A DNA stretch of 64,000 bases, taken from NCBI RefSeq assembly GCF_001050115.1, contig NZ_CP012024.1, positions 476,001-540,000 of the forward strand, given 5' to 3'. A program made the translations under genes and the position numbers. Each line of letters starts with the position of its first letter. Positions within the stretch are counted from its first letter, which is position 1. The stretch comes from Bacillus smithii. GTDB taxonomy: Bacteria; Bacillota; Bacilli; Bacillales; DSM-4216. Positions 29,274 to 37,930 of the stretch are shown piece after piece. The notes beneath the pieces are model-generated. The model worked only from the letters and a program-made list of their open reading frames with translations. It was not told the origin of the DNA and ran no database searches.

Positions 29274-30249
29274 CAAGAAAGTGGTTGTCATCGGCGGTGG
29301 AACGGGCCTTCCTGTTTTGCTGCGCGGGTTGAAAAAATATCCTATTGATTTGTCAGCCATTGTGACCGTAGCGGATGATGGCGGGAGCTCCGGAAGATTA
29401 AGAAACGATTTGTCCATTCCGCCTCCCGGAGATATCCGCAACGTGTTGGCTGCCCTGTCTGAGGTGGAACCGCTGATTGAACAACTTTTTCAGCATCGGT
29501 TCACGACTTCGAATGAACTGTGCGGGCATTCTCTTGGAAATTTGATGATTGCCGCGTTAACCTCGATTAAGGGGGACTTTGTGCGGGCGGTTCAAGAAAT
29601 GAGCCGTGTCTTAAATGTGCGCGGAAAAGTGCTTCCGGCAGCCAATGAAAGTGTAGTATTGCATGCAGTGATGGACGATGGGACCATCGTTTCAGGAGAA
29701 TCGAAAATTCCATATTCCGGAAAAAGGATACGGAGAGTATTTTTAACTCCGGATAATGTGGCACCGCTTCCAGAAACGATTACGGCTATTCGGGAAGCTG
29801 ATTTAATTGTTGTCGGTCCGGGAAGTTTGTACACAAGCATTCTTCCTAATTTGCTGGTATCGGAAATCGGGCGGGAAGTATCCCGGTCGAAAGCGCATAA
29901 AGTGTATATATGCAATTTGATGACTCAGGCAGGGGAAACGCTTGATTATACGGCAAGCGACCACGTAAAGGCGATCCACCGCCATTTGAATCAGCCTTGT
30001 ATTGATACGATTTTAGTCAATAAAACACCAATACCGGAAGAAATTCAAAAAAGGTATGAAAAAGAACTGGCCAAGCCTGTTATATTTGACCCGGATGAGC
30101 TTCGGGCTCTTGGTTTGAACATTCTTTATGAAGAAATCGTCTCTGTGAAGGATGGAATCATTCGACATGACACCGATCGAGTTGCTCAAATATTATACTC
30201 GTTATTGGTGAAAATAACTGAAAACGGATCTGAGCTAAGCAGACGATAG
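29257..30249 (+). CDS. glmR: Gluconeogenesis/cell-wall carbon regulator GlmR (YvcK)
   Basis: CofD-like UDP-sugar-binding protein: [18 protein letters not shown] at the N-terminus, [12 protein letters not shown] near residue 45 and [12 protein letters not shown] near 190. In B. subtilis it directs carbon to amino-sugar and peptidoglycan precursors and is needed for growth on gluconeogenic substrates. The frame is open from 29164, but the ATG at 29257 has GAAAGGAAAGG upstream and starts the recognised domain, giving 330 residues. It overlaps the rapZ stop; expression should be coupled. Confidence 0.94.
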   Translation: MNPASDKKVVVIGGGTGLPVLLRGLKKYPIDLSAIVTVADDGGSSGRLRNDLSIPPPGDIRNVLAALSEVEPLIEQLFQHRFTTSNELCGHSLGNLMIAALTSIKGDFVRAVQEMSRVLNVRGKVLPAANESVVLHAVMDDGTIVSGESKIPYSGKRIRRVFLTPDNVAPLPETITAIREADLIVVGPGSLYTSILPNLLVSEIGREVSRSKAHKVYICNLMTQAGETLDYTASDHVKAIHRHLNQPCIDTILVNKTPIPEEIQKRYEKELAKPVIFDPDELRALGLNILYEEIVSVKDGIIRHDTDRVAQILYSLLVKITENGSELSRR

Positions 30250-30272
30250 TCTCAGAATGGGAGGTGGCGGGG

Positions 30273-31232
30273 ATGTCGTTTGCTTCGGAAACAAAAAAGG
30301 AACTGACCACTTTGGAAGTAAAGGAATGCTGTGCTCGTGCCGAACTTTCGGCGCTCATTCGAATGAACGGGGCACTTTCCTTTTCCAATCGGCTTTTGGT
30401 TGTCAACGTTCAGACTGAAAATGCAGCCATCGCCCGACGAATTTACGTTCTGATTAAAAAATTGTACGATGTGCCGGTCGAATTGCTTGTTCGTAAAAAA
30501 ATGCGGCTTAAGAAGAACAATGTTTATATCGTCCGCTTAAAAGAAAAAGCGAAGCAAATTTTAGAGGACTTGTATATACTCGGGGAAAATTTTTCGTTTA
30601 TTCATGACATTTCCCCGGAATTGATAAAAAAGAAGTGCTGTCGTCGGTCGTACTTGCGAGGAGCGTTTTTAGCGGGTGGGTCTGTGAATAATCCGGAAAC
30701 ATCTTCTTATCATTTAGAAATTTTTTCCCTTTATAAAGAGCATAATGATTCATTGTGTGAAGTAATGAACACCTTTTATCTCAACAGCAAAACGCTGGAA
30801 AGAAAAAAAGGATATATCACCTATTTAAAGGAAGCCGAGAAAATTGCTGAATTTCTCAATATTGTCGGCGCCCATCAAGCGTTGCTCCGCTTTGAAGATG
30901 TCCGCATTATGCGCGATATGCGCAACTCGGTGAATCGTCTTGTCAACTGTGAAACAGCGAATTTAAATAAGACGATTGGCGCAGCGCTAAGGCAAGTGGA
31001 GAACATTCGTTATATCCAAGAAACCGTTGGATTGGACATTTTACCGGAAAAATTAAGAGAAATCGCTGAGCTTCGAGTGGAACACCAAGATGTAACGTTG
31101 AAAGAGTTAGGTGAATTGGTATCCGGAGGGAAAATCAGTAAATCCGGCATTAATCACCGCCTAAGAAAAATTGATGAGATCGCTGAAAAATTGCGGGCCG
31201 GCGAAACCATTACGAAAAAACATCAAGCATGA
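30273..31232 (+). CDS. whiA: Sporulation/division regulator WhiA
   Basis: A LAGLIDADG-like N-terminal fold joined to a C-terminal helix-turn-helix ([20 protein letters not shown]). It starts [15 protein letters not shown] as in B. subtilis and runs 319 residues; the [19 protein letters not shown] segment is the LAGLIDADG signature. In Bacillus it influences cell division and chromosome segregation. The GTG at 30264 is within the Shine-Dalgarno GGGAGGTGG, so the ATG at 30273 is used. Confidence 0.96.
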   Translation: MSFASETKKELTTLEVKECCARAELSALIRMNGALSFSNRLLVVNVQTENAAIARRIYVLIKKLYDVPVELLVRKKMRLKKNNVYIVRLKEKAKQILEDLYILGENFSFIHDISPELIKKKCCRRSYLRGAFLAGGSVNNPETSSYHLEIFSLYKEHNDSLCEVMNTFYLNSKTLERKKGYITYLKEAEKIAEFLNIVGAHQALLRFEDVRIMRDMRNSVNRLVNCETANLNKTIGAALRQVENIRYIQETVGLDILPEKLREIAELRVEHQDVTLKELGELVSGGKISKSGINHRLRKIDEIAEKLRAGETITKKHQA

Positions 31233-31270
31233 AAAAAGCCGGTGCGGCTGGCAAAACCGAGCAAAATGTT

Positions 31271-31322
31271 TGCGGCTCCTTAGCCAACCGATGTGTGATG
31301 ACACGGGTGGCTAAGGGCCGCA
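31271..31322 (+). other. Large imperfect hairpin between whiA and crh
   Basis: TGCGGC-T-CCTTAGCCA-A-CCG pairs with CGGGTGGCTAAGGGCCGCA, with GTGT/ACAC closing the apex. No T run follows, so it is not an ordinary terminator. It may stabilise or be processed in the whiA-crh mRNA and decouple Crh level from the upstream genes. Confidence 0.6.
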
Positions 31323-31352
31323 GTTGAATCATAAAAAAAGGGGTTGTGGAAA

Positions 31353-31610
31353 ATGATTCAAAAGATGGTGGAAGTTAAGCTGAAAACGGGATTGCAATCA
31401 CGGCCTGCTGCTTTATTTGTACAAGAGGCAAACCGGTTTTCATCGGAAATTTATGTAGAAAAAGACGAAAAAAGAGTGAATGCCAAAAGCATCATGGGAA
31501 TTATGAGTTTGGCAGTCGGAACAGGTACGAAGATCCGGTTAATCGCTGATGGTCATGATGAAGACAAAGCATTGGAAGCGTTAACGGAATTTCTTGAAAA
31601 TGAAGATTAA
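31353..31610 (+). CDS. crh: Catabolite-repression HPr-like protein Crh
   Basis: HPr paralogue that serves regulation, not sugar transport: position 15, the phospho-His of HPr, is Gln (GLQSRPAALF), while Ser46 (NAKSIMGIM), the HprK target, is kept. Length 85 residues from the ATG at 31353, as in B. subtilis. P-Ser-Crh acts as a CcpA co-repressor. A TTG at 31344 is in frame, but the Shine-Dalgarno AAAGGGG abuts it. HprK (13.3 kb) and PpaX (16.1 kb) in the same window provide its modifying system. Confidence 0.96.
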   Translation: MIQKMVEVKLKTGLQSRPAALFVQEANRFSSEIYVEKDEKRVNAKSIMGIMSLAVGTGTKIRLIADGHDEDKALEALTEFLENED

Positions 31611-31613
31611 CAA

Positions 31614-31649
31614 AACAGGCTGATACTTTTGATGAAGTATCAGCCTGTT
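31614..31649 (+). terminator. Terminator after crh
   Basis: A perfect 15-bp stem AACAGGCTGATACTT/AAGTATCAGCCTGTT with a 6-nt loop; the following ATATTTGG is only weakly T-rich. It ends the yvcI-crh operon. Confidence 0.75.
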
Positions 31650-31752
31650 ATATTTGGCTTTCTGGGCTTGATGGTGAGGGAACCGAACCAAATTCGTCTT
31701 ATCCGCCTTAACCACTGGACTCTCTCTATTCCTGATGTTAGGAAAAGACAAT

Positions 31753-31783
31753 CCATCGAACGAGGCGATTCTCCGCTCGATGG
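31753..31783 (-). terminator. Possible terminator of clpP
   Basis: On the minus strand, CCATCGA...TCGATGG (7 bp plus weaker inner pairs) is followed by ATTGTCTTTTCC. It starts 13 bp after the clpP stop. Confidence 0.45.
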
Positions 31784-31795
31784 GAGCAAACGAAA

Positions 31796-32389
31796 TTATT
31801 TGCTGATATCGTTTCGGCTAATGATATGGTCAATTAAGCCATATTCTTTGGCGCGTTGAGCCGTCATAAAGTTGTCGCGGTCTGTGTCTTTTTCAATGAC
31901 TTCGAGCGGCTGGCCGGTGCGTTCTGATAAAATTTTGTTTAATTTATCTTTTAAGAACAAAATGCGTTTAGCGGCAATTTCAATTTCGGTTGCTTGACCT
32001 TGTGCGCCGCCAAGCGGTTGATGGATCATCACTTCGGCATTTGGAAGAGCATAACGTTTTCCTTTCGTTCCTGCTGCAAGCAAGAATGCTCCCATGGAAG
32101 CGGCCATCCCGATACAAATAGTTTGGACATCCGGTTTAATAAATTGCATTGTATCATAAATCGCCATTCCGGCTGTAATGCTTCCGCCGGGACTGTTAAT
32201 GTAAATGGAGATGTCTTTTTCCGGATTTTCTGCTTCAAGGAATAAAAGCTGAGCTACAATAGAGTTTGCGACAGTGTCGTCGATAGCGCTGCCCAACATA
32301 ATAATACGGTCTTTCAACAAACGTGAGTAAATATCGTACGCCCGTTCCCCGCGGTTTGTTTGTTCAATGACTGTAGGAATTAGGTTCAT
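31796..32389 (-). CDS. clpP: ATP-dependent Clp protease proteolytic subunit
   Basis: Serine protease that forms a barrel and degrades proteins delivered by ClpX, ClpC or ClpE, including misfolded and regulatory proteins. Catalytic residues are visible: Ser in [11 protein letters not shown] (about 98), His in [12 protein letters not shown] (about 123) and Asp in DTDRDNFM (about 172). 197 residues. SD AAGGAGGAAAG is strong. The promoter carries a CtsR heat-shock operator. Position next to tRNA-Arg is as in B. subtilis. Confidence 0.97.
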   Translation of the reverse strand: MNLIPTVIEQTNRGERAYDIYSRLLKDRIIMLGSAIDDTVANSIVAQLLFLEAENPEKDISIYINSPGGSITAGMAIYDTMQFIKPDVQTICIGMAASMGAFLLAAGTKGKRYALPNAEVMIHQPLGGAQGQATEIEIAAKRILFLKDKLNKILSERTGQPLEVIEKDTDRDNFMTAQRAKEYGLIDHIISRNDISK

Positions 32390-32455
32390 ACCAACTTTCC
32401 TCCTTTTTCAAATTTCTTCATAAAATTTCTAGCGAAGAGAAACTTATGTAATGTA

Positions 32456-32485
32456 ATCATACAATGAAGGTCAATAAAGGTCAAA
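32456..32485 (-). promoter_or_regulatory. clpP promoter overlapped by a CtsR operator
   Basis: Plus-strand GGTCAAT-AAA-GGTCAAA (32469-32485) is a CtsR tandem heptamer with the correct 3-nt spacer. Read on the minus strand, TTGACC (32484-32479) and TATGAT (32461-32456) form a sigma-A promoter with a 17-nt spacer, so bound CtsR would cover the -35 region. This supports heat-shock induction of clpP. Confidence 0.88.
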
Positions 32486-32598
32486 CATAAAAGCTTATAA
32501 AAAATAATTTTTTTGTACACATCGAACATTGTACCCATGTCCGTTCGAATTTAAACTTTAAAAACCCGCCTGAAGACAAAGTTTTTTCCATAAAACTC

Positions 32599-32627
32599 TT
32601 GCATTATGATTGTTTTTTCATTATAAT
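32599..32627 (+). promoter_or_regulatory. Promoter of the tRNA-Arg gene
   Basis: TTGCAT (32599-32604) and TATAAT (32622-32627) with a 17-nt spacer, 25 bp before the tRNA. Confidence 0.8.
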
Positions 32628-32652
32628 TTAAAACCGTACTGATTCATTATAT

Positions 32653-32724
32653 GCCCTCGTAGTGTAACGGATAACACGCAAGATTCCGGTTCTTGAAATG
32701 TGGGTTCGATTCCTGCCGAGGGCG
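32653..32724 (+). tRNA. tRNA-Arg (anticodon CCG)
   Basis: A 72-nt cloverleaf: acceptor GCCCTCG/CGAGGGC, D stem GTGT/ACAC, anticodon stem CAAGA/TCTTG around TTCCGGT (anticodon CCG, reads CGG), and T arm with GGTTCGATTCC. CCA is not encoded. Stand-alone gene with its own promoter and terminator, matching trnQ-Arg near clpP in B. subtilis. Confidence 0.95.
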
Positions 32725-32747
32725 TCCTCAAAAACGTTAAGTTTACG

Positions 32748-32787
32748 GTGCCCCTGCGCTTAATTAAATGCGTAGGGGCACTTTTTT
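32748..32787 (+). terminator. Terminator after tRNA-Arg
   Basis: GTGCCCCTGCGC/GCGTAGGGGCAC stem of 12 bp (one wobble) with an AT-rich loop and TTTTTT. Confidence 0.92.
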
Positions 32788-32962
32788 ATGTTCGCTATTT
32801 TTCCTCTGAAAATACCACGCTATGGTAATGCGCAACCGACCTAAAATTTACCGCTATGAAACGAAGAAAATCCGTTGCTACGCTAAAGCGAAAATGGCGA
32901 TAAGCGCTATATTGAAAAATCGGCGCAGAATTTTCGAAGTATACCATGAGTAGAACAACAGG

Positions 32963-33628
32963 CTAAACGGAAGGAATCAATTTATTTAAGCGCTCTTTTA
33001 ACGATTCACGCCATGATTTGGCTAATTCTTGAACCTCTAATACTTTTTTTATCCCTTCTGCGTCTCTCTGTCTGTGGAAATAAACTTCGTTGGCAAAAAG
33101 GATGGAAACTTGTTGCGGATGGCGTTGAATCAATTCGATCTTTGAATGGTGTCTGACAGTGCCTTCTTTTAGAACCCGACAGAGATAACCGGTATAGCCC
33201 GTTTCTACCATTCTCTTAAGTAGACCTTGTATGTTCGTTCTTCTGGTTATAGTGCTGCATGGAATTCTCCCTTGCGTGATTTGTATGACCGCTTCTCCCA
33301 ACTGATAAATATCCCCTATACAAACATCTTGCTCTAACATGTTGGCCACGGTAAGATTTTCTCCGAACGCAGAAGGAGGCAATGAAGTATCGAATTCTTT
33401 CTCCCACAACTGATAATGTTCATACGGATAGATACAGACGGCACGGTCGGGGCCTCCGTGGTATTTTAAGTTGGCCACTCCATCTCCGCGAAAACCTTCT
33501 TTGGTAAGAAAAGCTTCTTCTGTTTTGTTCTTGTATATCCCGGTTTTCATTTCCTTCTGATTGCCGTATTGCATCGTTTTGGGAAGTCCTATAGCAAAGT
33601 GGATGATTTCAATGTTACGATCCTTCAT
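32963..33628 (-). CDS. MOSC-domain protein (YflK/YiiM-like)
   Basis: A 221-residue protein with the MOSC core: GDGVANLKYHGGPDRAV near residue 50, FGENL near 88, and the conserved Cys in ITQGRIPCSTI that is proposed to bind molybdenum cofactor. YiiM-type proteins reduce N-hydroxylated base analogues; this role is by family only. It has the extra C-terminal helical segment. Monocistronic. I think B. subtilis yflK is the nearest relative, but the symbol is not certain. Confidence 0.85.
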   Translation of the reverse strand: MKDRNIEIIHFAIGLPKTMQYGNQKEMKTGIYKNKTEEAFLTKEGFRGDGVANLKYHGGPDRAVCIYPYEHYQLWEKEFDTSLPPSAFGENLTVANMLEQDVCIGDIYQLGEAVIQITQGRIPCSTITRRTNIQGLLKRMVETGYTGYLCRVLKEGTVRHHSKIELIQRHPQQVSILFANEVYFHRQRDAEGIKKVLEVQELAKSWRESLKERLNKLIPSV

Positions 33629-33989
33629 ATGACGTATATCCCTGCTTTCTGTAGATTTTTCTTTAAAATGATCTTAACATTTGAAATATTAAAAAATCCA
33701 GAGGGTGATTTGTTTTGATGCCGGGATCCCTTTGATTCATTTTATCGTTTTTGGGCAATAGACATAAAGAGAGCTTTATTTGATAAAACCAAACCAATTC
33801 TCATAAAAAACTGAAAAGGTTATAACCATAAAGGGAGCTTGCTGAAATTTTATCAATCGATGAACTTAAACAGATAGCGGCAATGGTCCGATTGAAAAAA
33901 GGATTAAATGGAATTTATCACCATGAAAGAAAGATGATTTTGTATAATAAAAGTAATGAGATTTTTCTGGATTTAAGGAGGCATATAAA
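33629..33989. other. Intergenic region before the SLH protein gene
   Basis: No gene supported. A TATAAT at 33943-33948 is a plausible -10 box for the SLH gene, but no convincing -35 box is at 16-18 nt. The strong Shine-Dalgarno AAGGAGG at 33975-33981 belongs to the TTG start at 33990. Confidence 0.5.
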
Positions 33990-35537
33990 TTGAAGAAAAA
34001 GAATTTTGCAGGTGCTTTGGCATTTGCGACTTTTTTAACGGGTGCTATCCCTGCTGTTGGGGCGAGTGCAGCCAATACAGACTTTCGAGATGTTCCGAAA
34101 AGTTCATACGCTTATTCGGATATTGAGAAATTAGTAGAACGTGGTGTTGTCACTGGCTATTCTGATGGCAAATTTCATCCAGATGAAAAGGTAACAAGAG
34201 GACAATTTGCCGGCATGATTGCCAGAGCTTTCAATCTGCCAAAAGGGAGCAGCCATTTTAAGGATGTTCCAAAATCGAAGGCCCTTTATGATGAAATCAG
34301 CCGTGCTGCAAGCGCGGGAATTGTAAAGGGAACAGGTGGTAAATTTAATCCTGATCTTCCTGTGACACGAGCCGATATGGCTGTCATGTTAGATCGGGCG
34401 ATGAATCTGAAAGGGAACTTCAAGGAAAAGGAAAATTTGAAGTTTAAGGACAAAATTCCACCTTACGCTTTGGAATCTGTTAAACGGATGGTTCATTACG
34501 GAATCATTAAAGGAAAAACCAACGGTACCTTTGCACCAAGCGAGAAAGCTGATCGTGCTTCTTCAAGTGTTTTAGTGAGCCGAGTGCTGCAAGTCTTAGA
34601 AAAAAATGGAACGAAACCAAGTAATCCAGGAAGTCCATCAACACCGTCGCCGACGAATCCAACCGAACCGAGCAATCCGACAGATCCATCTACACCAACG
34701 AATCCAACTGAACCAAGCGATCCAACAGGTCCATCTACACCGTCGAATCCTTCGGATACAGTGCCTGATTATGTCAATATGTCATTGGCACAACTTCATG
34801 CAAAATATGGAGACTGGACATTAGTTCGGAGAATTGATGGTATGGTACCTGGAGGGGGCATTGTAGCAGACGTTGATTTGCTGAAAGATTACTACAATGA
34901 AGTACACCAATCAAAGGATGCCTATAAAAGCCTTCCTGATCCCGAAACATATGTAAAAGATAAATCAAGATCTTTACTATCTCAAGCGACGCTCATAAAC
35001 GCTCATTATCCGGATTATGAAATTATTTCATTCAACGGTAAGGCTTATAAGGATTCGGAAATTTATAATGCTCCTTTCTTAGAAGATGATCCTGTAACGG
35101 TTACTATGCCATCTCAACCGACAGAACCTAATCAATATTGGATTGACTTGCATATTCCATATACTCAATTTGGCGTGTACGGTCATGATAAGGTGACGGT
35201 TGGTCAAGTTCAACCAAGCTATACAAAATCCGGTGTTTTGATGGTGGATATCAAAGGTTTGTTTGCTCAAGTTCCAACCGTTACTGTATCGAATGATGGA
35301 AAAACCGTTCAATATAACGGAACCACGATTCAACTCACACCGGGAAGCAATGAAATTCAAGTAAACGGTGAATCCAAAACATTGTCCGTTGATGTGGAAA
35401 CAAAAAATGGAACCGTTTATGTTCCGGGAAGAGAGTTTGCTAAGGAATTAGGATGGTATACTCGTTCGATTCCTCGCTATAAACGATTGGATTTTTCCAC
35501 TTACCCGTTGCCTCAATATGAAGGATTAACGGAATAA
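33990..35537 (+). CDS. S-layer-homology surface protein with Pro/Thr stalk and copper-amine-oxidase-like C-terminus
   Basis: Exported cell-wall protein of 515 residues. A signal peptide (KKKNFAGALAFATFLTGAIP, cleavage likely after ASA, residue 27) is followed by three SLH domains (about 30-72, 88-132, 148-195) that bind pyruvylated wall polymer. A Pro/Thr/Ser-rich linker of NPTEPS/NPTDPS-type repeats (about 206-256) leads to a unique region, and the last 90 residues (VQYNGTTIQLTPGSNEI..GTVYVPGREFAKELG) resemble a copper amine oxidase N-terminal 'stalk' domain. TTG start with a strong AAGGAGG. Monocistronic. Ligand unknown; an S-layer-associated or wall-binding role is inferred. Confidence 0.88.
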   Translation: MKKKNFAGALAFATFLTGAIPAVGASAANTDFRDVPKSSYAYSDIEKLVERGVVTGYSDGKFHPDEKVTRGQFAGMIARAFNLPKGSSHFKDVPKSKALYDEISRAASAGIVKGTGGKFNPDLPVTRADMAVMLDRAMNLKGNFKEKENLKFKDKIPPYALESVKRMVHYGIIKGKTNGTFAPSEKADRASSSVLVSRVLQVLEKNGTKPSNPGSPSTPSPTNPTEPSNPTDPSTPTNPTEPSDPTGPSTPSNPSDTVPDYVNMSLAQLHAKYGDWTLVRRIDGMVPGGGIVADVDLLKDYYNEVHQSKDAYKSLPDPETYVKDKSRSLLSQATLINAHYPDYEIISFNGKAYKDSEIYNAPFLEDDPVTVTMPSQPTEPNQYWIDLHIPYTQFGVYGHDKVTVGQVQPSYTKSGVLMVDIKGLFAQVPTVTVSNDGKTVQYNGTTIQLTPGSNEIQVNGESKTLSVDVETKNGTVYVPGREFAKELGWYTRSIPRYKRLDFSTYPLPQYEGLTE

Positions 35538-35848
35538 AATGTAATCAAAAAACTTCCGTGAAGTGAAACAAAAATGAAGGAAAAAATTTTTGGGGGTTTT
35601 GTTACATATGGCGATGTTCGTATTTTATTTTCCCGATCGATTGGAATTACATTCGGTCTGCAGGTGTTATTTAGTTTGGTGATAGGACGGGGTGGGGCAA
35701 AAGGCTTTTTTGCGATTTGGGCAGCTGGATGGATAGGCTTTTTTGGTCCACCCGTTTTCCGTTGACAGGGAAGGTTGAATATTGTCGAAAAAATGGATTT
35801 TTTGAAAAAATAGTTCATTTTCGATGGATATCTTTATAAAATAATAAA
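35538..35848. other. Intergenic region between the SLH gene and sigL
   Basis: A 63-codon hydrophobic frame (35574-35765) exists but has no good ribosome site and is not called. No terminator hairpin with a T run was found directly after the SLH gene. The region ends at the cre-like site before sigL. Confidence 0.4.
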
Positions 35849-35862
35849 TGAAAGCGCTTTTA
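35849..35862. promoter_or_regulatory. cre (CcpA) site upstream of sigL
   Basis: TGAAAGCGCTTTTA matches the cre consensus TGWAANCGNTNWCA at all but one position, with a perfect AAAGCGCTTT core. It lies 59 bp before the sigL start. CcpA control of sigL has been described in B. subtilis. Confidence 0.75.
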
Positions 35863-35920
35863 AAACGTGAATCGTGAATGATCATATATTGTAAAACAAC
35901 AATAAGGAGGAGGGGGAAAC

Positions 35921-37255
35921 ATGAGTATGCAATTGAAAAGCGGGCTTTGGCTCCAGCAAACGCAGAAGCTGGCGATGACTCAAGAACTGTCGCAAGCGAT
36001 TGAACTGCTTCAATACTCCTCGCAAGAATTGGCGGAATATTTAGAAGAAAAAACGATGGAAAATCCGTTTATTCAGATAGAGACTCCGCCGATGGAATAT
36101 TTCGATAGGTGGAGAAGCCGCAAGCAGACGAAAAGGATTCATGACGATAAAAATTGGATTGAACAAATTGCCGATCATTCTTATCAGCTTGCGGATTATT
36201 TGCGTTTGCAGCTGTCCGGAATCAAAGTGACGAAAACGATTCAGAGAGTGCTCGATTTTTTGCTGCTGAACTTAGATGACAACGGCTATTTAACCATCCG
36301 TCCGGAAGAAGCGGCTGCTTTGCTGAAAACATCGGTGGACGAAGTACAAACAGCTGTTTCGATTATTCAAGAACTGGAGCCGGCCGGTGTCGGTGCATAC
36401 CATCTCCAGCATTGCCTGCTTCTGCAAATGGATAGAGATACAAATGCGCCTCCGTTAGCAAAACAAATAATCCGCTTCCACTTTCATGAATTTGCAGAGA
36501 AAAAGTGGAAAGGGTTATCCAAAACATTAAAAGTGGAATTGTCCGACATTCAAAAAGCCTCAGATTATATTCAAACGTTAAATCCTCGTCCTGGAGCGGC
36601 TTTTCAATCGAGCCGGTCAAATGAATATATTATCCCTGATATGTCCGTGTCGATACACGGGGAGAAAATAGAATTGAAATTTTTGGATGAGACAATGCCT
36701 AAAATTGTCTTTCAAAAAGAATACTTTCAAGAAGTCTCCAACAATCATGACCAAGAGTTGAAAATGTTTTTAAAAGAAAAATTCCAAGATTATCAATGGC
36801 TGCTGAAAAGTTTGGAGCAGCGGAGAGACACCATTCAAAAAGTTGGATTGAAAATAGTGGAAAAACAGCGGGATTTCTTTTTGAAAGGACCGCAAAATTT
36901 AACTTCCTTGACAATGAAGGAAATTGCGGAAGAACTCGGAATTCATGAATCAACCGTCAGCAGGGCTGTGAGGGGAAAGTATATGCAAACTCCTTATGGT
37001 ACGTTGGAACTTCGCTATTTTTTCACTAACGCCGTACCTGCCCGAGACAACGCCGAGGCAATATCCAGCCGACGGGTGAAAGGGTTGATCGAAAACATGA
37101 TAGCGCAGGAAGATAAAAAACACCCGCTTTCCGACCAAGAAATATGTGATCGACTTAAAATGGAAGGAATTATGATTTCAAGAAGAACAGTCGCTAAATA
37201 TCGAGATCAACTGCATATCCCTTCGTCATCCAAAAGAAAGCGATATGAGTCATGA
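35921..37255 (+). CDS. sigL: RNA polymerase sigma-54 factor SigL
   Basis: Alternative sigma factor that reads -24/-12 promoters with enhancer-binding activators; in Bacillus it drives acetoin, levanase, arginine and branched-chain amino-acid catabolism. The 444-residue protein begins with the Gln/Leu-rich region I (LWLQQTQKLAMTQELSQAI), has a C-terminal helix-turn-helix (TMKEIAEELGIHESTVSRAV) and ends in the RpoN box (ISRRTVAKYRDQLHIPSSSK). SD AGGAGGAGG. An evident target, the aco promoter, lies 20 kb downstream. Confidence 0.97.
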   Translation: MSMQLKSGLWLQQTQKLAMTQELSQAIELLQYSSQELAEYLEEKTMENPFIQIETPPMEYFDRWRSRKQTKRIHDDKNWIEQIADHSYQLADYLRLQLSGIKVTKTIQRVLDFLLLNLDDNGYLTIRPEEAAALLKTSVDEVQTAVSIIQELEPAGVGAYHLQHCLLLQMDRDTNAPPLAKQIIRFHFHEFAEKKWKGLSKTLKVELSDIQKASDYIQTLNPRPGAAFQSSRSNEYIIPDMSVSIHGEKIELKFLDETMPKIVFQKEYFQEVSNNHDQELKMFLKEKFQDYQWLLKSLEQRRDTIQKVGLKIVEKQRDFFLKGPQNLTSLTMKEIAEELGIHESTVSRAVRGKYMQTPYGTLELRYFFTNAVPARDNAEAISSRRVKGLIENMIAQEDKKHPLSDQEICDRLKMEGIMISRRTVAKYRDQLHIPSSSKRKRYES

Positions 37256-37509
37256 CGATCGTCCGTCCGGATGACTGAATCGAAAAAACAAATACGGATT
37301 GGTTCGCAGCTTTAATATTGAAAAGGAAAATCATGATGTTTCAATGTATGCTTCTCGATGACAAGGGATTGTCGGAACGGAATGTCTCGCAAAACAGGTT
37401 GAACGAAAGATTGATCGATGATAAAAGCGGATTAAATGACGTTTCCACAAAAGGGAGGTTGCCTATGATGATTGGTGGAACCAATTGGGATGAAACAGGA
37501 GGAACGACC

Positions 37510-37743
37510 GTGAAACATATAGTGCTTTATACAAAGAAAGATTGCCCGTTATGTTTGGAAGCAAAAATGAATTTGATGCTTGTCGGCGAATTAGTACCAT
37601 TGAAAATAGAAGAACGGGATATTGAAGAGAAGGATGAATGGATGGAAAAGTACGGCATGATGATACCCGTTGTCGAATACGACGGCGAAATGATCCAGTA
37701 CGGACGTGTTGATTACCCCACGTTGTTGGGACGGCTTAAATAA
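37510..37743 (+). CDS. Glutaredoxin-like thiol protein
   Basis: A small thioredoxin-fold protein of 77 residues with the redox pair CPLC at the start of helix 1 (LYTKKDCPLCLEA) and a cis-Pro-type IPVVEYDGE. Start uncertain: GTG at 37510 has AGGAGGAACGACC just upstream and gives the compact domain; ATGs at 37466/37469 behind AAGGGAGG would add about 14 residues. A similar gene lies before cggR in Geobacillus relatives, to my recollection. Substrate unknown. Confidence 0.75.
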   Translation: MKHIVLYTKKDCPLCLEAKMNLMLVGELVPLKIEERDIEEKDEWMEKYGMMIPVVEYDGEMIQYGRVDYPTLLGRLK

Positions 37744-37802
37744 AAAATATTTCAATATTGTTAACGAAATAGGAAGGGTTTGTAAAATCGTGTTCTTCAG
37801 CG

Positions 37803-37831
37803 TTGATTTCTTCCAATATCCTTGCTACAAT
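37803..37831 (+). promoter_or_regulatory. Promoter of the cggR-gap operon
   Basis: TTGATT (37803-37808) and TACAAT (37826-37831) with a 17-nt spacer, directly upstream of the CggR operator. Confidence 0.8.
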
Positions 37832-37867
37832 AAAATCGCAAGCAGGGATCATTTTTTTTACAGCAGG

Positions 37868-37903
37868 TGGGACATAATAAGTCTATGCGGGACTAAAAAT
37901 GTC
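37868..37903 (+). promoter_or_regulatory. CggR operator (tandem repeat)
   Basis: TGGGAC-N6-AGTC-N4-CGGGAC-N6-TGTC has exactly the CggR spacing CGGGAC-N6-TGTC-N4-CGGGAC-N6-TGTC, with the upstream half degenerate at two positions. It lies downstream of the promoter, so CggR would act as a roadblock, relieved by fructose-1,6-bisphosphate. Confidence 0.92.
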
Positions 37904-37930
37904 CAACTGAATAAAGGAGTCAAAGCATGA

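Noticed and set aside
35574-35765. A 63-codon hydrophobic frame between the SLH gene and sigL
   Set aside because: Hydrophobic composition is tempting, but no ribosome site and an equally long frame on the opposite strand; composition alone is not enough.
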